Notes: a model not told the origin generated them from the letters alone. A stretch of 7,361 nt of DNA from Myxococcota bacterium (GCA_022710245.1 JAKLHH010000354.1:1-7361); one strand, 5' to 3'; positions 1 to 5,873 are shown, counted from the first letter of the stretch. Numbers and translations are program-made.

Positions 1-1
1 C

Positions 2-169
2 CTCGGCCTCGCCTCGATCTGGACCGGCACCAACGAGATCATGAGCCTGATCGTCGAGAGCGAGTGGAGCAAGGAGTACGCGCGTCAGCTGAAGGACGGG
101 CCGGCCGAGCGAGACCCCGAGCTCGACGCCGAGCACGCCGAGGACGTCGAGGAGAAGGTCTTCGAATGA
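2..169 (+). CDS. Acyl-CoA dehydrogenase, C-terminal end (partial at left edge)
   Basis: Only the last 55 residues lie in the window; the gene continues off the left edge. The visible sequence begins LGLASIWTGTNEIMSLIVES, which matches the C-terminal helix of acyl-CoA dehydrogenases, where an (I/Y)xGTNEI motif contacts FAD and the subunit interface. These flavoenzymes oxidise acyl-CoA to trans-2-enoyl-CoA and pass electrons to electron-transfer flavoprotein. After the motif comes a charged, Asp/Glu-rich tail of about 30 residues ending in EEKVFE, which resembles long-tailed members of the family rather than short ones that stop soon after the motif. The TGA stop at 167-169 lies one base from the convergent nadA stop. 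Substrate chain length cannot be judged from this fragment. Confidence 0.85.
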   Translation, partial: LGLASIWTGTNEIMSLIVESEWSKEYARQLKDGPAERDPELDAEHAEDVEEKVFE

Positions 170-170
170 T

Positions 171-1229
171 TCAGCCGATGCCGATCATCCGGTCGAGCGC
201 CGCGCGGGCCCGCTCGCGAAGCTCGGCGGGGACGTCGACGACGTAGCGCTCCTGTCGCAGCGACTCGACGGTCTGCTCGAGGGTGATCTCGTTCATGTGC
301 GGGCAGCGGATGCTGCAGAGCCGGACCATCTCGCGGTCCGGGTTCTTCGCCGCGATGTTGTCGCCCATGCTGCACTCGGTGAGGAGGAGGTAGCGCCCGC
401 GCTGCAGCTGCTCCACGTAGCGGATCATCGCCGTCGTGCTCCCCGAGAAGTCCGACGCCGCGACCACCTCGGGGCTGCACTCCGGGTGCGCCAGCACCAG
501 CACGTCGGGGAACTGCTTGCGCACCGCCGCGATGTCCTCCACCGTGAAGCGCTCGTGCACCTCGCAGCGGCCGCGCCAGCCGATCATCACGGCCTCGCGC
601 GGCTCGCCCGCCACGTCCCCTCTGCCGGCGACGATGATCTCCAGCCCCGTCTCGCGCGCCACGTTGCTGGCCAGGTACTCGTCGGGGAGGAAGATCACGC
701 GCCGGTGCCCCTGGGCTTGCAGGTGGCGCACCACGGCGTCGGCGTTGCCGGAGGTGCAGCAGTAGTCGCTCTCGGCCTTCACGTCGGCGTAGGTGTTGAC
801 GTAGCTGACGACGGGCACCCCGGGGTAGCGGGCGCGGAGCGCGCGCACGTCCTCGGCGGTGATCGCCTCGGCCAGCGAGCAGCCTCCCTTCGGCGACGGC
901 AGCAGCACCTTGCGCGTGGGGTTCAGGATCTTGGCGGTCTCCGCCATGAAGCGCACGCCGCAGAAGACGATGATCTCGGCCTGCGACTCGGCGGCGATGC
1001 GGCTCAGCTGGAGGGAGTCGCCGGTGAAGTCCGGCACCGAGTGGTAGAGCGCTGGCTCCATGTAGTTGTGGCCGAGGAGGACCGCGCGCTTCTCGCGCTT
1101 CAGGCGGTTCACCTCGACGGCGAGCTCGGCCTTCAGGCGGAGCTCCACCTCGGGGACCACGTCGCGCAGCCGCTCGAGGAGGTGCTGGGTCATCGCCTGG
1201 ACCGTGGTCGGGTACTGGATCGCTTGCAT
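171..1229 (-). CDS. nadA: Quinolinate synthase NadA
   Basis: NadA condenses iminoaspartate with dihydroxyacetone phosphate to quinolinate, the first pyridine intermediate of de novo NAD synthesis, in the cytoplasm using an oxygen-sensitive [4Fe-4S] cluster. Counting from the ATG at 1229 (352 residues), the family motifs are: GHNY near 53-56; FCGVRFMAETAKIL near 89-102; Cys117 in KGGCSLAE; CCTSGNA at 157-163; Cys222 in WRGRCEVHE; HPE at 248-250; GST at 263-265; and Cys309 in CPHMNEITLE. By alignment from memory, Cys117, Cys222 and Cys309 are the three cluster ligands and Glu250 is the catalytic Glu of the HPE motif. About 17 extra residues near 200-216 precede the second ligand relative to E. 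coli. A GTG at 1232 is in frame, but the ATG at 1229 is preferred because GGAGAG (minus strand, 1242-1237) lies 7 bases from it and only 4 from the GTG. No nadB or nadC is in the window. Confidence 0.96.
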   Translation of the reverse strand: MQAIQYPTTVQAMTQHLLERLRDVVPEVELRLKAELAVEVNRLKREKRAVLLGHNYMEPALYHSVPDFTGDSLQLSRIAAESQAEIIVFCGVRFMAETAKILNPTRKVLLPSPKGGCSLAEAITAEDVRALRARYPGVPVVSYVNTYADVKAESDYCCTSGNADAVVRHLQAQGHRRVIFLPDEYLASNVARETGLEIIVAGRGDVAGEPREAVMIGWRGRCEVHERFTVEDIAAVRKQFPDVLVLAHPECSPEVVAASDFSGSTTAMIRYVEQLQRGRYLLLTECSMGDNIAAKNPDREMVRLCSIRCPHMNEITLEQTVESLRQERYVVDVPAELRERARAALDRMIGIG

Positions 1230-1236
1230 CACTGCT

Positions 1237-1242
1237 CTCTCC
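1237..1242 (-). promoter_or_regulatory. Shine-Dalgarno GGAGAG of nadA
   Basis: On the minus strand GGAGAG lies 7 bases before the ATG at 1229 and 4 bases before the in-frame GTG at 1232. The normal spacing of 5-9 favours ATG as the start of nadA. Confidence 0.6.
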
Positions 1243-1313
1243 GTGACCTCTGCTTCCTGGCTAGTCTGCCTCGCCGCGCGAGCCCGCGCCGCTCCCTCGC
1301 CACCAGGCGCGCG

Positions 1314-2723
1314 TCACGTCGGGCTGGCCAGGAGCGCCTGCAGGTCCCGGTAGCCGCGGAGCTCGGGTCGCTCGAGCAGCGCCTCGAGCACCCCGAAGGC
1401 CAGCCAGACCGCGTCGGCGCGGAGCTCCGGCGTGACGGTGCACTCCAGGTCGTGGGCGAGCTGCTCGCCGAGCGAGGCGACCGCGGCGAAGCGCGCGCGC
1501 ACCTCGGGGCCCTGGTCCTCACGTCCCGGCGGGACGCTCCGGGGTGAGGCAGCGGGGCCGGTGCCGGTCGAGCGCGCCAGCCGCGCCACCGCGTCGGCGA
1601 GGGCCGAGGTCTCGCCGCCCTCGGGCGCGCCGATCATGCCGCGCACCGCGGTGAGCGAGCCCACCACGGCGGCCGCCGCGCTGAAGTCCGCGGTGGCCTC
1701 ACCGAGGTGGCGGAGGCCGGTGAGCAGGCGCGCGTCGAGGTCGCTCCGGGCCCCCTCCTCGATCAGCCGCGCCAGCCGCTGCCAGGCCGGCGTCTCCAGG
1801 CGAGGCTGCACGCGCCAGTTGCCGAGGCGCCCCTGCGGTTCGCTGGTCGCGCGCCGCACGGGGATCGGGTGCGTGCCGACGGACTTCTCGGCGATGTAGA
1901 AGGCCGCCGAGTCCGAGGCGTCGAGGTCGATGCGCGGCGGATCAGCGAGCGGGCCGTCGGCGAGCCCCGGGTTCGGCAGCAGGCGCAGCATGCGGCAGAC
2001 CTGCTCGGTGCGGGCCACCGCGCGCTGCACGGCGAGGCCGGGCTCCGCCTGCACGGCGAGCTTGGCGAAGACCAGCGGCTGTCCGTCGGCCCGGCTGCGT
2101 AGCTCCTTCAGGCGGTGCAGGAACATGCCGCAGGGGGCGAGGTCGGCGTCGGAGGTGCAGGCCGCGTCGGGGATCAGCGTGATCCCCGCGAGGGTCGCGG
2201 GCGCGAGCAGGTGCACGCCGGCGAGCGGCAGCACGACGACGGTCTGCGGGTGCGGCGCGGGGAGCGCCCGGATCGCGGTCACCACCGCCTCGGCGTAGCG
2301 CTCCGGCGAGCCCGCGCGGAGCTGGGTGACAGCGGGCGTGACGTAGCGCTTCCAGTAAGGGCTCGGGAGCAGGGTGAGCGGCGCGCCGGGCAGGGACATC
2401 TGCAGCAGGCCGACCAGCATGTCGCGCAGGAAGCTCTCGCCGTAGCAGCTGCTGAGCACCTGCTCCTGCGCGAAGAGCTCGACGAACTGAGAGAAGCAGG
2501 CGCGGCTCTCGGGGCCGAGGATGGCTACCTGTCGCTGGTCGGGCCCCAGCAGGTGGTAGGCGAAGACGGGGTTCACGGGGTCCGGCGCGCGGGCGCCGGA
2601 CCATAGCACCTGGTTGGTGTTCCAGGGGCGGACCTCGGGCGGGGCGTCGATGAGCGCCACCGTCTGGCAGAACTCGAGGGCCTTCGCGCGCAGGCTCAGC
2701 AGCCACGACTCGTTCGATGACAT
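1314..2723 (-). CDS. Unassigned 469-residue protein with a possible degenerate C-terminal HEPN-like domain
   Basis: I do not recognise this protein as a whole. It is a long open frame on the nadA strand, starting at ATG 2721-2723 and ending 84 bases before the nadA start. No signal peptide or membrane segment is visible, so a cytoplasmic location is likely. Residues 1-310 are mixed alpha/beta in look, with hydrophobic strands such as TVVVLPLAGVHLLAP (161-175) and no motif I can name. A variable linker (about 385-405) is rich in Pro, Ser and Gly. The C-terminal part (about 312-467) looks helical. RLLTGLRHLGEA (332-343), AVRGMIG (359-365) and SLGEQLAHDLE (417-427) have the spacing of Apea/HEPN domains, in which the last block usually reads LRSKIVHG. 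Here the His (424) is kept and the Arg is Gly419, so RNase activity is doubtful if the similarity is real. That domain match is an inference from memory. Co-transcription with nadA is possible but the gap is moderate. Confidence 0.8.
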   Translation of the reverse strand: MSSNESWLLSLRAKALEFCQTVALIDAPPEVRPWNTNQVLWSGARAPDPVNPVFAYHLLGPDQRQVAILGPESRACFSQFVELFAQEQVLSSCYGESFLRDMLVGLLQMSLPGAPLTLLPSPYWKRYVTPAVTQLRAGSPERYAEAVVTAIRALPAPHPQTVVVLPLAGVHLLAPATLAGITLIPDAACTSDADLAPCGMFLHRLKELRSRADGQPLVFAKLAVQAEPGLAVQRAVARTEQVCRMLRLLPNPGLADGPLADPPRIDLDASDSAAFYIAEKSVGTHPIPVRRATSEPQGRLGNWRVQPRLETPAWQRLARLIEEGARSDLDARLLTGLRHLGEATADFSAAAAVVGSLTAVRGMIGAPEGGETSALADAVARLARSTGTGPAASPRSVPPGREDQGPEVRARFAAVASLGEQLAHDLECTVTPELRADAVWLAFGVLEALLERPELRGYRDLQALLASPT

Positions 2724-2749
2724 GCGGGGACTCTATGATTGTTCCCCGC
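2724..2749. promoter_or_regulatory. Perfect 7-bp inverted repeat bracketing a -10-like box in the divergent region
   Basis: The arms GCGGGGA (2724-2730) and TCCCCGC (2743-2749) are exact reverse complements separated by 12 bases. The spacer contains TATGAT (2734-2739), which matches five of six bases of the sigma-70 -10 consensus on the + strand. The dyad abuts the ATG of the minus-strand gene at 2723. This could be an operator for a dimeric regulator acting on one or both divergent genes, or a hairpin in a transcript. No regulator gene is present in the window to support a specific binder. Confidence 0.35.
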
Positions 2750-2758
2750 GGGCGGCAA
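2730..2758 (-). promoter_or_regulatory. Weak candidate promoter for the minus-strand 469-residue gene
   Basis: On the minus strand TTGCCG (2758-2753) and TAGAGT (2735-2730) are separated by 17 bases, each matching four of six consensus positions. The -10 box ends six bases before the ATG, so a transcript from it would be leaderless or nearly so, consistent with the lack of a clear Shine-Dalgarno there. In such GC-rich DNA a match of this quality can occur by chance. Confidence 0.2.
2734..2739 (+). promoter_or_regulatory. Candidate -10 box (TATGAT) for the FG-GAP lipoprotein gene
   Basis: TATGAT is the best -10-like hexamer seen in the short divergent region. No good -35 box lies at the usual distance; the region 17 bases upstream reads CGTTCG. 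Transcription would start near 2746, giving a leader of roughly 55 bases before the GTG at 2802. That supports the downstream GTG over the TTG at 2739, which would overlap the box. Confidence 0.3.
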
Positions 2759-2801
2759 GGCAGCGGCGTCCTCGGGGCGCACATCTGGCATACTTGAGGA
2801 G

Positions 2802-4073
2802 GTGCCGCGTCACTCCCTGCTGCTGCTGCTGTCCCTCGTGGTCTCGAGCGCTGCCTGCGTCCGGGGCGGCTTCGGCGGTGGCGCGTGGGCAGGCGGCGGC
2901 GCCCGGGAGACCGGGCCACCGCGGGAGCTGGGTGCTGTCGAGGCGGGCATCAAGGGCGACGCGCGCGATGCCTCCGTGCACGACGGGCGCGGGTGGCTGC
3001 CCCTCTGCTTCAAGCCGCGAGTCGACCTGGTGCCTTGCAGCGGCGAGCTCTGCGCCGGGCTGCGTCCGGTCTCGGTGGCGCTGGCGGACCTCGACAAGGA
3101 CGGCCGCCTCGACCTCGTCGTGGGGGACAGCCACGCCGGGGCGATCGCCGTCCGGCTGGGGCTCGGGGACGGCAGCTTCGCGAGCGCGACGGCGTACGCG
3201 GTCGAGTGGGATGCGCGGGACCTCGTCGTCGCCGACGTCACGGGGGACGGCCAGCTCGATCTGCTGGTGGCGAGCTGGAACAGCGGCGTGAAGCTCTATC
3301 CTGGCAAGGGTGGCGGGGGCTTCGGCGCCGCCCAGTCGATCCCTGGCACGTCCACCCCGGTCACGCTGGCGGTCGCTGACCTCAACGGCGATGGACACCT
3401 CGATCTGGTCGTCGGCGGCGAGAACGACCGCATCAGCGCGGTGCTCGGTCAGGGTGGAGGGGCGTTCGCCACCGCGAGCGCGCTGATCAACGACCGCAAC
3501 TACTACAGCGTGCGGGTGCTCGACCTCAACGGCGATGGCCATCCGGACGTGGTGGGCGCGGGCTGTGACGACGCAGTGACGGTGCTGCTCCAGGGCAAGA
3601 CCCCGATGACCTGGACGCCGAGCACCGTGACGGTGAAGGACGGCGCTTGCGGGCTCGCGGTGGGGGACTTCGACCGCGACGGGAAGCTCGACCTGGCCGT
3701 GGCCGAGGAGGGGGCCGGCCAGGTCGAGCTGCTCCTCGGCGACGGCGCGGGCGGGGTGGCCTCCCGGCGGCAGCTCGCCGTGGGGCCCGCGCCCGCCTGG
3801 GTGATGGCCCAAGATCTCGACGGTGACGGCAGGCTCGACCTGCTGGTCCGGCAGCAAGGGGGAGGCCTCCTCACGGTGCTGCAGGGGAGCAGCGACGGCG
3901 GGTTCACCGTGGCTCAGAGTCTCCCGTTCACGAGCAGCGGGATCGGAGTTGAGGAGCTGGTGATGACCGCCGCCGGCGATCTCGACGGCGACGGCTCCCT
4001 GGACCTCGTCGCGGCGAGCCCCGAGACGGGCGACGTGGGAGTGTTCCTCGACGACCGCACCTGCGGCAAGTAG
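2802..4073 (+). CDS. FG-GAP/VCBS seven-repeat beta-propeller lipoprotein
   Basis: The GTG start gives 423 residues opening with a short basic region, a five-Leu core and SSAAC, a passable lipobox with Cys19 as the lipidated residue. This points to a surface or periplasm-facing lipoprotein. A Gly-rich linker (20-65) and three cysteines (69, 79, 84) precede the propeller. Seven calcium-loop motifs of the form D(L/V/F)xxDGx(L/P)D begin at residues 96, 145, 193, 241, 289, 338 and 393, a period of 48-49 residues (55 before the last). This fits seven blades of an integrin-alpha-like propeller. The second motif has Thr at its third position (DVTGDGQLD) and the fourth has Pro in place of Leu. Such propellers usually mediate adhesion or protein and carbohydrate binding; no enzyme domain is visible. 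An in-frame TTG at 2739 would add 21 residues and bury the signal peptide. The GTG has GAGGAG directly against it, closer than ideal, so the start is less certain than the gene. Confidence 0.88.
   Translation: MPRHSLLLLLSLVVSSAACVRGGFGGGAWAGGGARETGPPRELGAVEAGIKGDARDASVHDGRGWLPLCFKPRVDLVPCSGELCAGLRPVSVALADLDKDGRLDLVVGDSHAGAIAVRLGLGDGSFASATAYAVEWDARDLVVADVTGDGQLDLLVASWNSGVKLYPGKGGGGFGAAQSIPGTSTPVTLAVADLNGDGHLDLVVGGENDRISAVLGQGGGAFATASALINDRNYYSVRVLDLNGDGHPDVVGAGCDDAVTVLLQGKTPMTWTPSTVTVKDGACGLAVGDFDRDGKLDLAVAEEGAGQVELLLGDGAGGVASRRQLAVGPAPAWVMAQDLDGDGRLDLLVRQQGGGLLTVLQGSSDGGFTVAQSLPFTSSGIGVEELVMTAAGDLDGDGSLDLVAASPETGDVGVFLDDRTCGK
2817..2831 (+). repeat. (CTG)5 tract in the signal peptide
   Basis: Five consecutive CTG codons encode the Leu run of the lipoprotein signal peptide. 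Gain or loss of units would change hydrophobic core length without shifting the frame. The tract is short, so this is only a note. Confidence 0.5.
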
Positions 4074-4081
4074 ACCCGGGC
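4050..4081 (+). repeat. 32-base imperfect direct repeat, copy 1 (3' end of the FG-GAP gene)
   Basis: This copy covers the last eight codons of the FG-GAP gene (DDRTCGK plus TAG) and eight bases beyond. It matches 5874-5905 at 27 of 32 positions, including an exact 15-base core CAAGTAGACCCGGGC at 4067-4081. The mismatches are four adjacent bases and one later base. Confidence 0.75.
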
Positions 4082-4127
4082 CGCTGGTCGCTCGGCAGCC
4101 GGTCGCCAGGAGCGCGCGGCAGGTTCG

Positions 4128-4160
4128 GAGCAGCGGTGCAGGGTCGCCTGCGGCTGCCTC
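4128..4160 (+). terminator. Imperfect hairpin downstream of the FG-GAP gene
   Basis: GCAGG (4138-4142) pairs with CCTGC (4147-4151) around a GTCG loop, and GCAGC (4130-4134) pairs with GCTGC (4153-4157). A further GA/TC pairing lies outside across one bulged base. The hairpin sits 55 bases past the FG-GAP stop. It has no T-run after it, so it is at best a terminator of the GC-rich type or a transcript-stabilising fold. The rest of the gap 4074-4253 shows no gene other than a possible tiny leader frame. Confidence 0.3.
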
Positions 4161-4192
4161 GGGCGAGCGCGGCTGGCCGCCACCAGGGCTTC

Positions 4193-4231
4193 AGGAGGTG
4201 TCGCTTGCAGCGAGCGGCCCAACCGCGGTAG
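4193..4231 (+). promoter_or_regulatory. Orphan Shine-Dalgarno with a possible 8-codon leader ORF before the xdhC-family gene
   Basis: AGGAGG at 4193-4198 is a near-perfect ribosome-binding site. Six bases downstream is TTG (4205-4207), opening a frame of eight codons that reads MQRAAQPR and stops at TAG 4229-4231, 22 bases before the next start. It could be a translated leader affecting the downstream gene, or a relic of an older start. No attenuator-type hairpin pair is evident, and a TTG start makes this weak. Confidence 0.2.
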
Positions 4232-4253
4232 TAGCTTCGATCGGAGGTGCTCC

Positions 4254-5111
4254 GTGTCGCTGCTGGCCAAGCTGGAGAGCCTGTCGAGGCCGCTCGTCCT
4301 CTGCATCGTCACGGAGGTCGAGGGGGCTTCCCCAGGGAAGCCGGGCTTCAAGATGGTGGTCTTCGCGGACGGCTCGAGCCAGGGGACCGTCGGAGGCGGC
4401 GACCTCGAGCGCGCCACCATCGAGGCCGCTCGCGAGATGATCGCCAGCCGCACCGGGACGCGATCGCGCGTCTTCGCGCTCTCACCGCAAGCAGCAGAGC
4501 GCTCCGGCTCTCACCAGACCTCCATGATCTGCGGAGGCTCATCGACGGTCTACCTCGAGCTGTTCGAGAGTCAGCCGCGCGCGCTCCTCTTCGGCGGGGG
4601 GCACATCGCGCAGAGCATGGCCCCCTTGCTGTCGAAGCTCGGGTTCTCCGTCGAGGTCCTCGATGACCGGGCCGACTATGCGACGCCCGAGAAGTATCCA
4701 CCCGGGACCACGATCAGGACCGGCGACTACGTGGAGCTCGCGGCCTCGGCCCGCGTGGACGGCTCGACGTACTGCTTCGTGCTCACCCACGGCCACGCGC
4801 ACGATCACGACGTCCTCCAGGCCCTGCTGCAGCCCCGGAACCTCGAGCCCGGGCGCCACACCTTCTCGGGGCGGTACGTCGGGATGATCGGAAGCCGCAC
4901 CAAGGTCGGCGCCATCCTGGCACGGCTCGAGGAGGGCGGGGTGCCGCGGGCCGCGCTGGAGGGCGTGCACACCCCGATCGGCCTCGACATCGGCGGCGAC
5001 ACCCCCTTCGAGATCGCGCTCTCCATCGTCGCCCAGGTCCAGGCGGTCCGCCACGAGAGGCCCGCGGCGCACCTGAGCGCCACGCGCGCAGGGGAAGCGC
5101 AGGGCCGGTGA
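4254..5111 (+). CDS. XdhC/CoxI-family molybdenum hydroxylase maturation protein
   Basis: Known family members bind molybdenum cofactor, promote its sulfuration and insert it into xanthine dehydrogenase or aerobic CO dehydrogenase in the cytoplasm. The 285-residue protein has the usual two parts. The N-terminal XdhC/CoxI domain contains GASPGKPGFKMVV (24-36), TVGGGDLE (45-52) and MICGG (91-95, with Cys93). The C-terminal Rossmann part contains LLFGGGHIA (111-119), VLDDRADYA (135-143), THGHAHDHDVL (178-188), YVGMIGSRTK (208-217) and HTPIGLDIGGDTPFEIALSI (239-258). The GTG start at 4254 is set by GGAGG at 4243-4247, six bases away. No molybdenum hydroxylase subunit or cofactor gene is adjacent, so the client enzyme is unknown and the symbol xdhC is not assigned. 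The zinc-ribbon gene follows after 63 bases and may be co-transcribed. Confidence 0.92.
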   Translation: MSLLAKLESLSRPLVLCIVTEVEGASPGKPGFKMVVFADGSSQGTVGGGDLERATIEAAREMIASRTGTRSRVFALSPQAAERSGSHQTSMICGGSSTVYLELFESQPRALLFGGGHIAQSMAPLLSKLGFSVEVLDDRADYATPEKYPPGTTIRTGDYVELAASARVDGSTYCFVLTHGHAHDHDVLQALLQPRNLEPGRHTFSGRYVGMIGSRTKVGAILARLEEGGVPRAALEGVHTPIGLDIGGDTPFEIALSIVAQVQAVRHERPAAHLSATRAGEAQGR

Positions 5112-5123
5112 GCCAGCCACGGG

Positions 5124-5147
5124 GCGCGAGGCCACGGCCCCTCGCGC
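5124..5147 (+). terminator. Strong GC hairpin between the XdhC-family and zinc-ribbon genes
   Basis: GCGCGAGG (5124-5131) and CCTCGCGC (5140-5147) form a perfect 8-bp stem with an 8-base loop (CCACGGCC), starting 12 bases after the XdhC-family stop. No T-run follows. It could attenuate read-through, stabilise the upstream RNA end or simply reflect GC-rich sequence. It leaves 17 bases to the next Shine-Dalgarno. Confidence 0.4.
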
Positions 5148-5174
5148 TGCGCCCCGCGGCCCACGGAGGCGAGC

Positions 5175-5423
5175 ATGCCGCTCTATGAGTTCTTCTGTCC
5201 GGCCTGCCGATCACGGCAGGAGCTCCTCCTCGGCCTCTCCGAGGTGGAGTCGGCGCGCTGCCCGGCTTGCGGTGGGGCCATGGAGCGCTGTCTGACCGCG
5301 CCGGCGGCCTATCGCAACACTCACGCGCGCGCGGCGGGTCTCACCTGCTGCGGCCGCGAGGAGCGGTGCGACACACCACCCTGCGGTCCCGGCGGACACC
5401 AGGGCTGCTGCCATGGGCGCTAG
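5175..5423 (+). CDS. FmdB-type zinc-ribbon protein with Cys-rich tail
   Basis: The 82-residue protein opens MPLYEFFCPAC and has a second knuckle CPACGG near 29-34, so Cys8, Cys11, Cys29 and Cys32 form the CxxC...CxxC zinc site of the FmdB/CxxC-CxxC-SSSS family. The family name comes from a putative regulator in the formamidase operon of Methylophilus; most members have no tested function. The C-terminal tail (58-82) adds six cysteines, in CCGREERCDTPPC and a final GCCHGR, plus His75 and His80. This suggests a second metal site or a redox-sensitive tail. GGAGG at 5165-5169 lies five bases before the ATG and fixes the start. The stop is 52 bases before the next gene's preferred start. A link to the molybdenum maturation gene upstream is suggested only by position. 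Confidence 0.85.
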   Translation: MPLYEFFCPACRSRQELLLGLSEVESARCPACGGAMERCLTAPAAYRNTHARAAGLTCCGREERCDTPPCGPGGHQGCCHGR

Positions 5424-5475
5424 CGCCGCTGGCCGCCTGAGGATGGCACCGGCCTCGAGGCAAGGCGGCGGAGTC

Positions 5476-5859
5476 ATGCGACAGCTGCTGGCGGCGGTGC
5501 TGCTGGCCGGCCTCCTGCTGACCGCGCCCCCGGCGAACGCCAACAGCATGGGCGGGCTGATCTTCGTGGTCGTCATCTGGCCCGTCGGTGTTCTCTGCGG
5601 CGTCCTGCTCCTCACGCTGGGCGTGATCGGGCTGGTGAAGCTGCAGCGAGGCGCCTCGCCGGGCCTTGCGTCTGCGCTGCTGGTCAGCTCGATCGCGGTC
5701 GGCGTGCTCTACCCCCTCGTGTCCGTGGCGCTCGGAAGCGCCGCACCGATCGGCGTGCTGGCGCTCTCGATCCTGCCGGTGGAGGTGCTGGCCGTGGCGT
5801 GTGCCGTGCTGAGCGTCATCCTCAGGAGACGCGTCAGAGGGCAGGCGGGGACGGCGTGA
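5476..5859 (+). CDS. Small multi-pass membrane protein, function unknown
   Basis: From the ATG at 5476 the product has 127 residues. It starts MRQLLAAVLLAGLLLTAPPANA, a typical Sec signal peptide with likely cleavage after ANA at residue 22, followed by hydrophobic stretches at about 27-53, 64-87 and 91-116 and a basic end with RRRVR. It is therefore probably an inner-membrane protein with three transmembrane helices. An ATG at 5413 is in frame and overlaps the zinc-ribbon gene by 11 bases, but it would put 21 polar residues before the signal peptide. The chosen ATG has GGAG only two bases away, so the start is preferred on protein grounds. I recognise no family. Its position suggests possible co-transcription with the zinc-ribbon gene. 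Confidence 0.7.
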   Translation: MRQLLAAVLLAGLLLTAPPANANSMGGLIFVVVIWPVGVLCGVLLLTLGVIGLVKLQRGASPGLASALLVSSIAVGVLYPLVSVALGSAAPIGVLALSILPVEVLAVACAVLSVILRRRVRGQAGTA

Positions 5860-5873
5860 AGGCCGCGCGCTGC

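Noticed and set aside
1276..1289. Hairpin GCGCG-AGCC-CGCGC between the 469-residue gene and nadA
   Set aside because: A five-base all-GC stem without a T-run is expected by chance in this composition, so it was not called as a terminator.
297..1547. 416-residue + strand open frame across nadA
   Set aside because: It is antisense to nadA, is rich in His, Arg and Ala as expected for a GC-rich shadow frame, and has no family motif.
2739..2801. TTG start at 2739 for the FG-GAP lipoprotein
   Set aside because: It overlaps the best -10-like box and would add 21 residues, two of them Glu, before the signal peptide. The GTG at 2802 gives a normal lipoprotein signal.
1942..2919. 325-residue minus-strand frame overlapping the 469-residue gene
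   Set aside because: It is very rich in Arg, Ala and Pro and overlaps a better frame on the same strand; a codon-bias shadow.
2733..3857. 374-residue minus-strand frame opposite the FG-GAP gene
   Set aside because: Its repetitive Val/Glu/His pattern is the antisense reading of the calcium-loop repeats.
4198..4440. 80-residue frame from GTG 4198 overlapping the XdhC-family gene
   Set aside because: Its start touches the AGGAGG with no spacing, and it runs out of frame through a well-supported gene with a composition rich in Arg and Ser.
5413..5475. N-terminal extension of the small membrane protein from ATG 5413
   Set aside because: It would bury a clean signal peptide behind 21 polar residues and overlap the zinc-ribbon gene, without a good ribosome-binding site.
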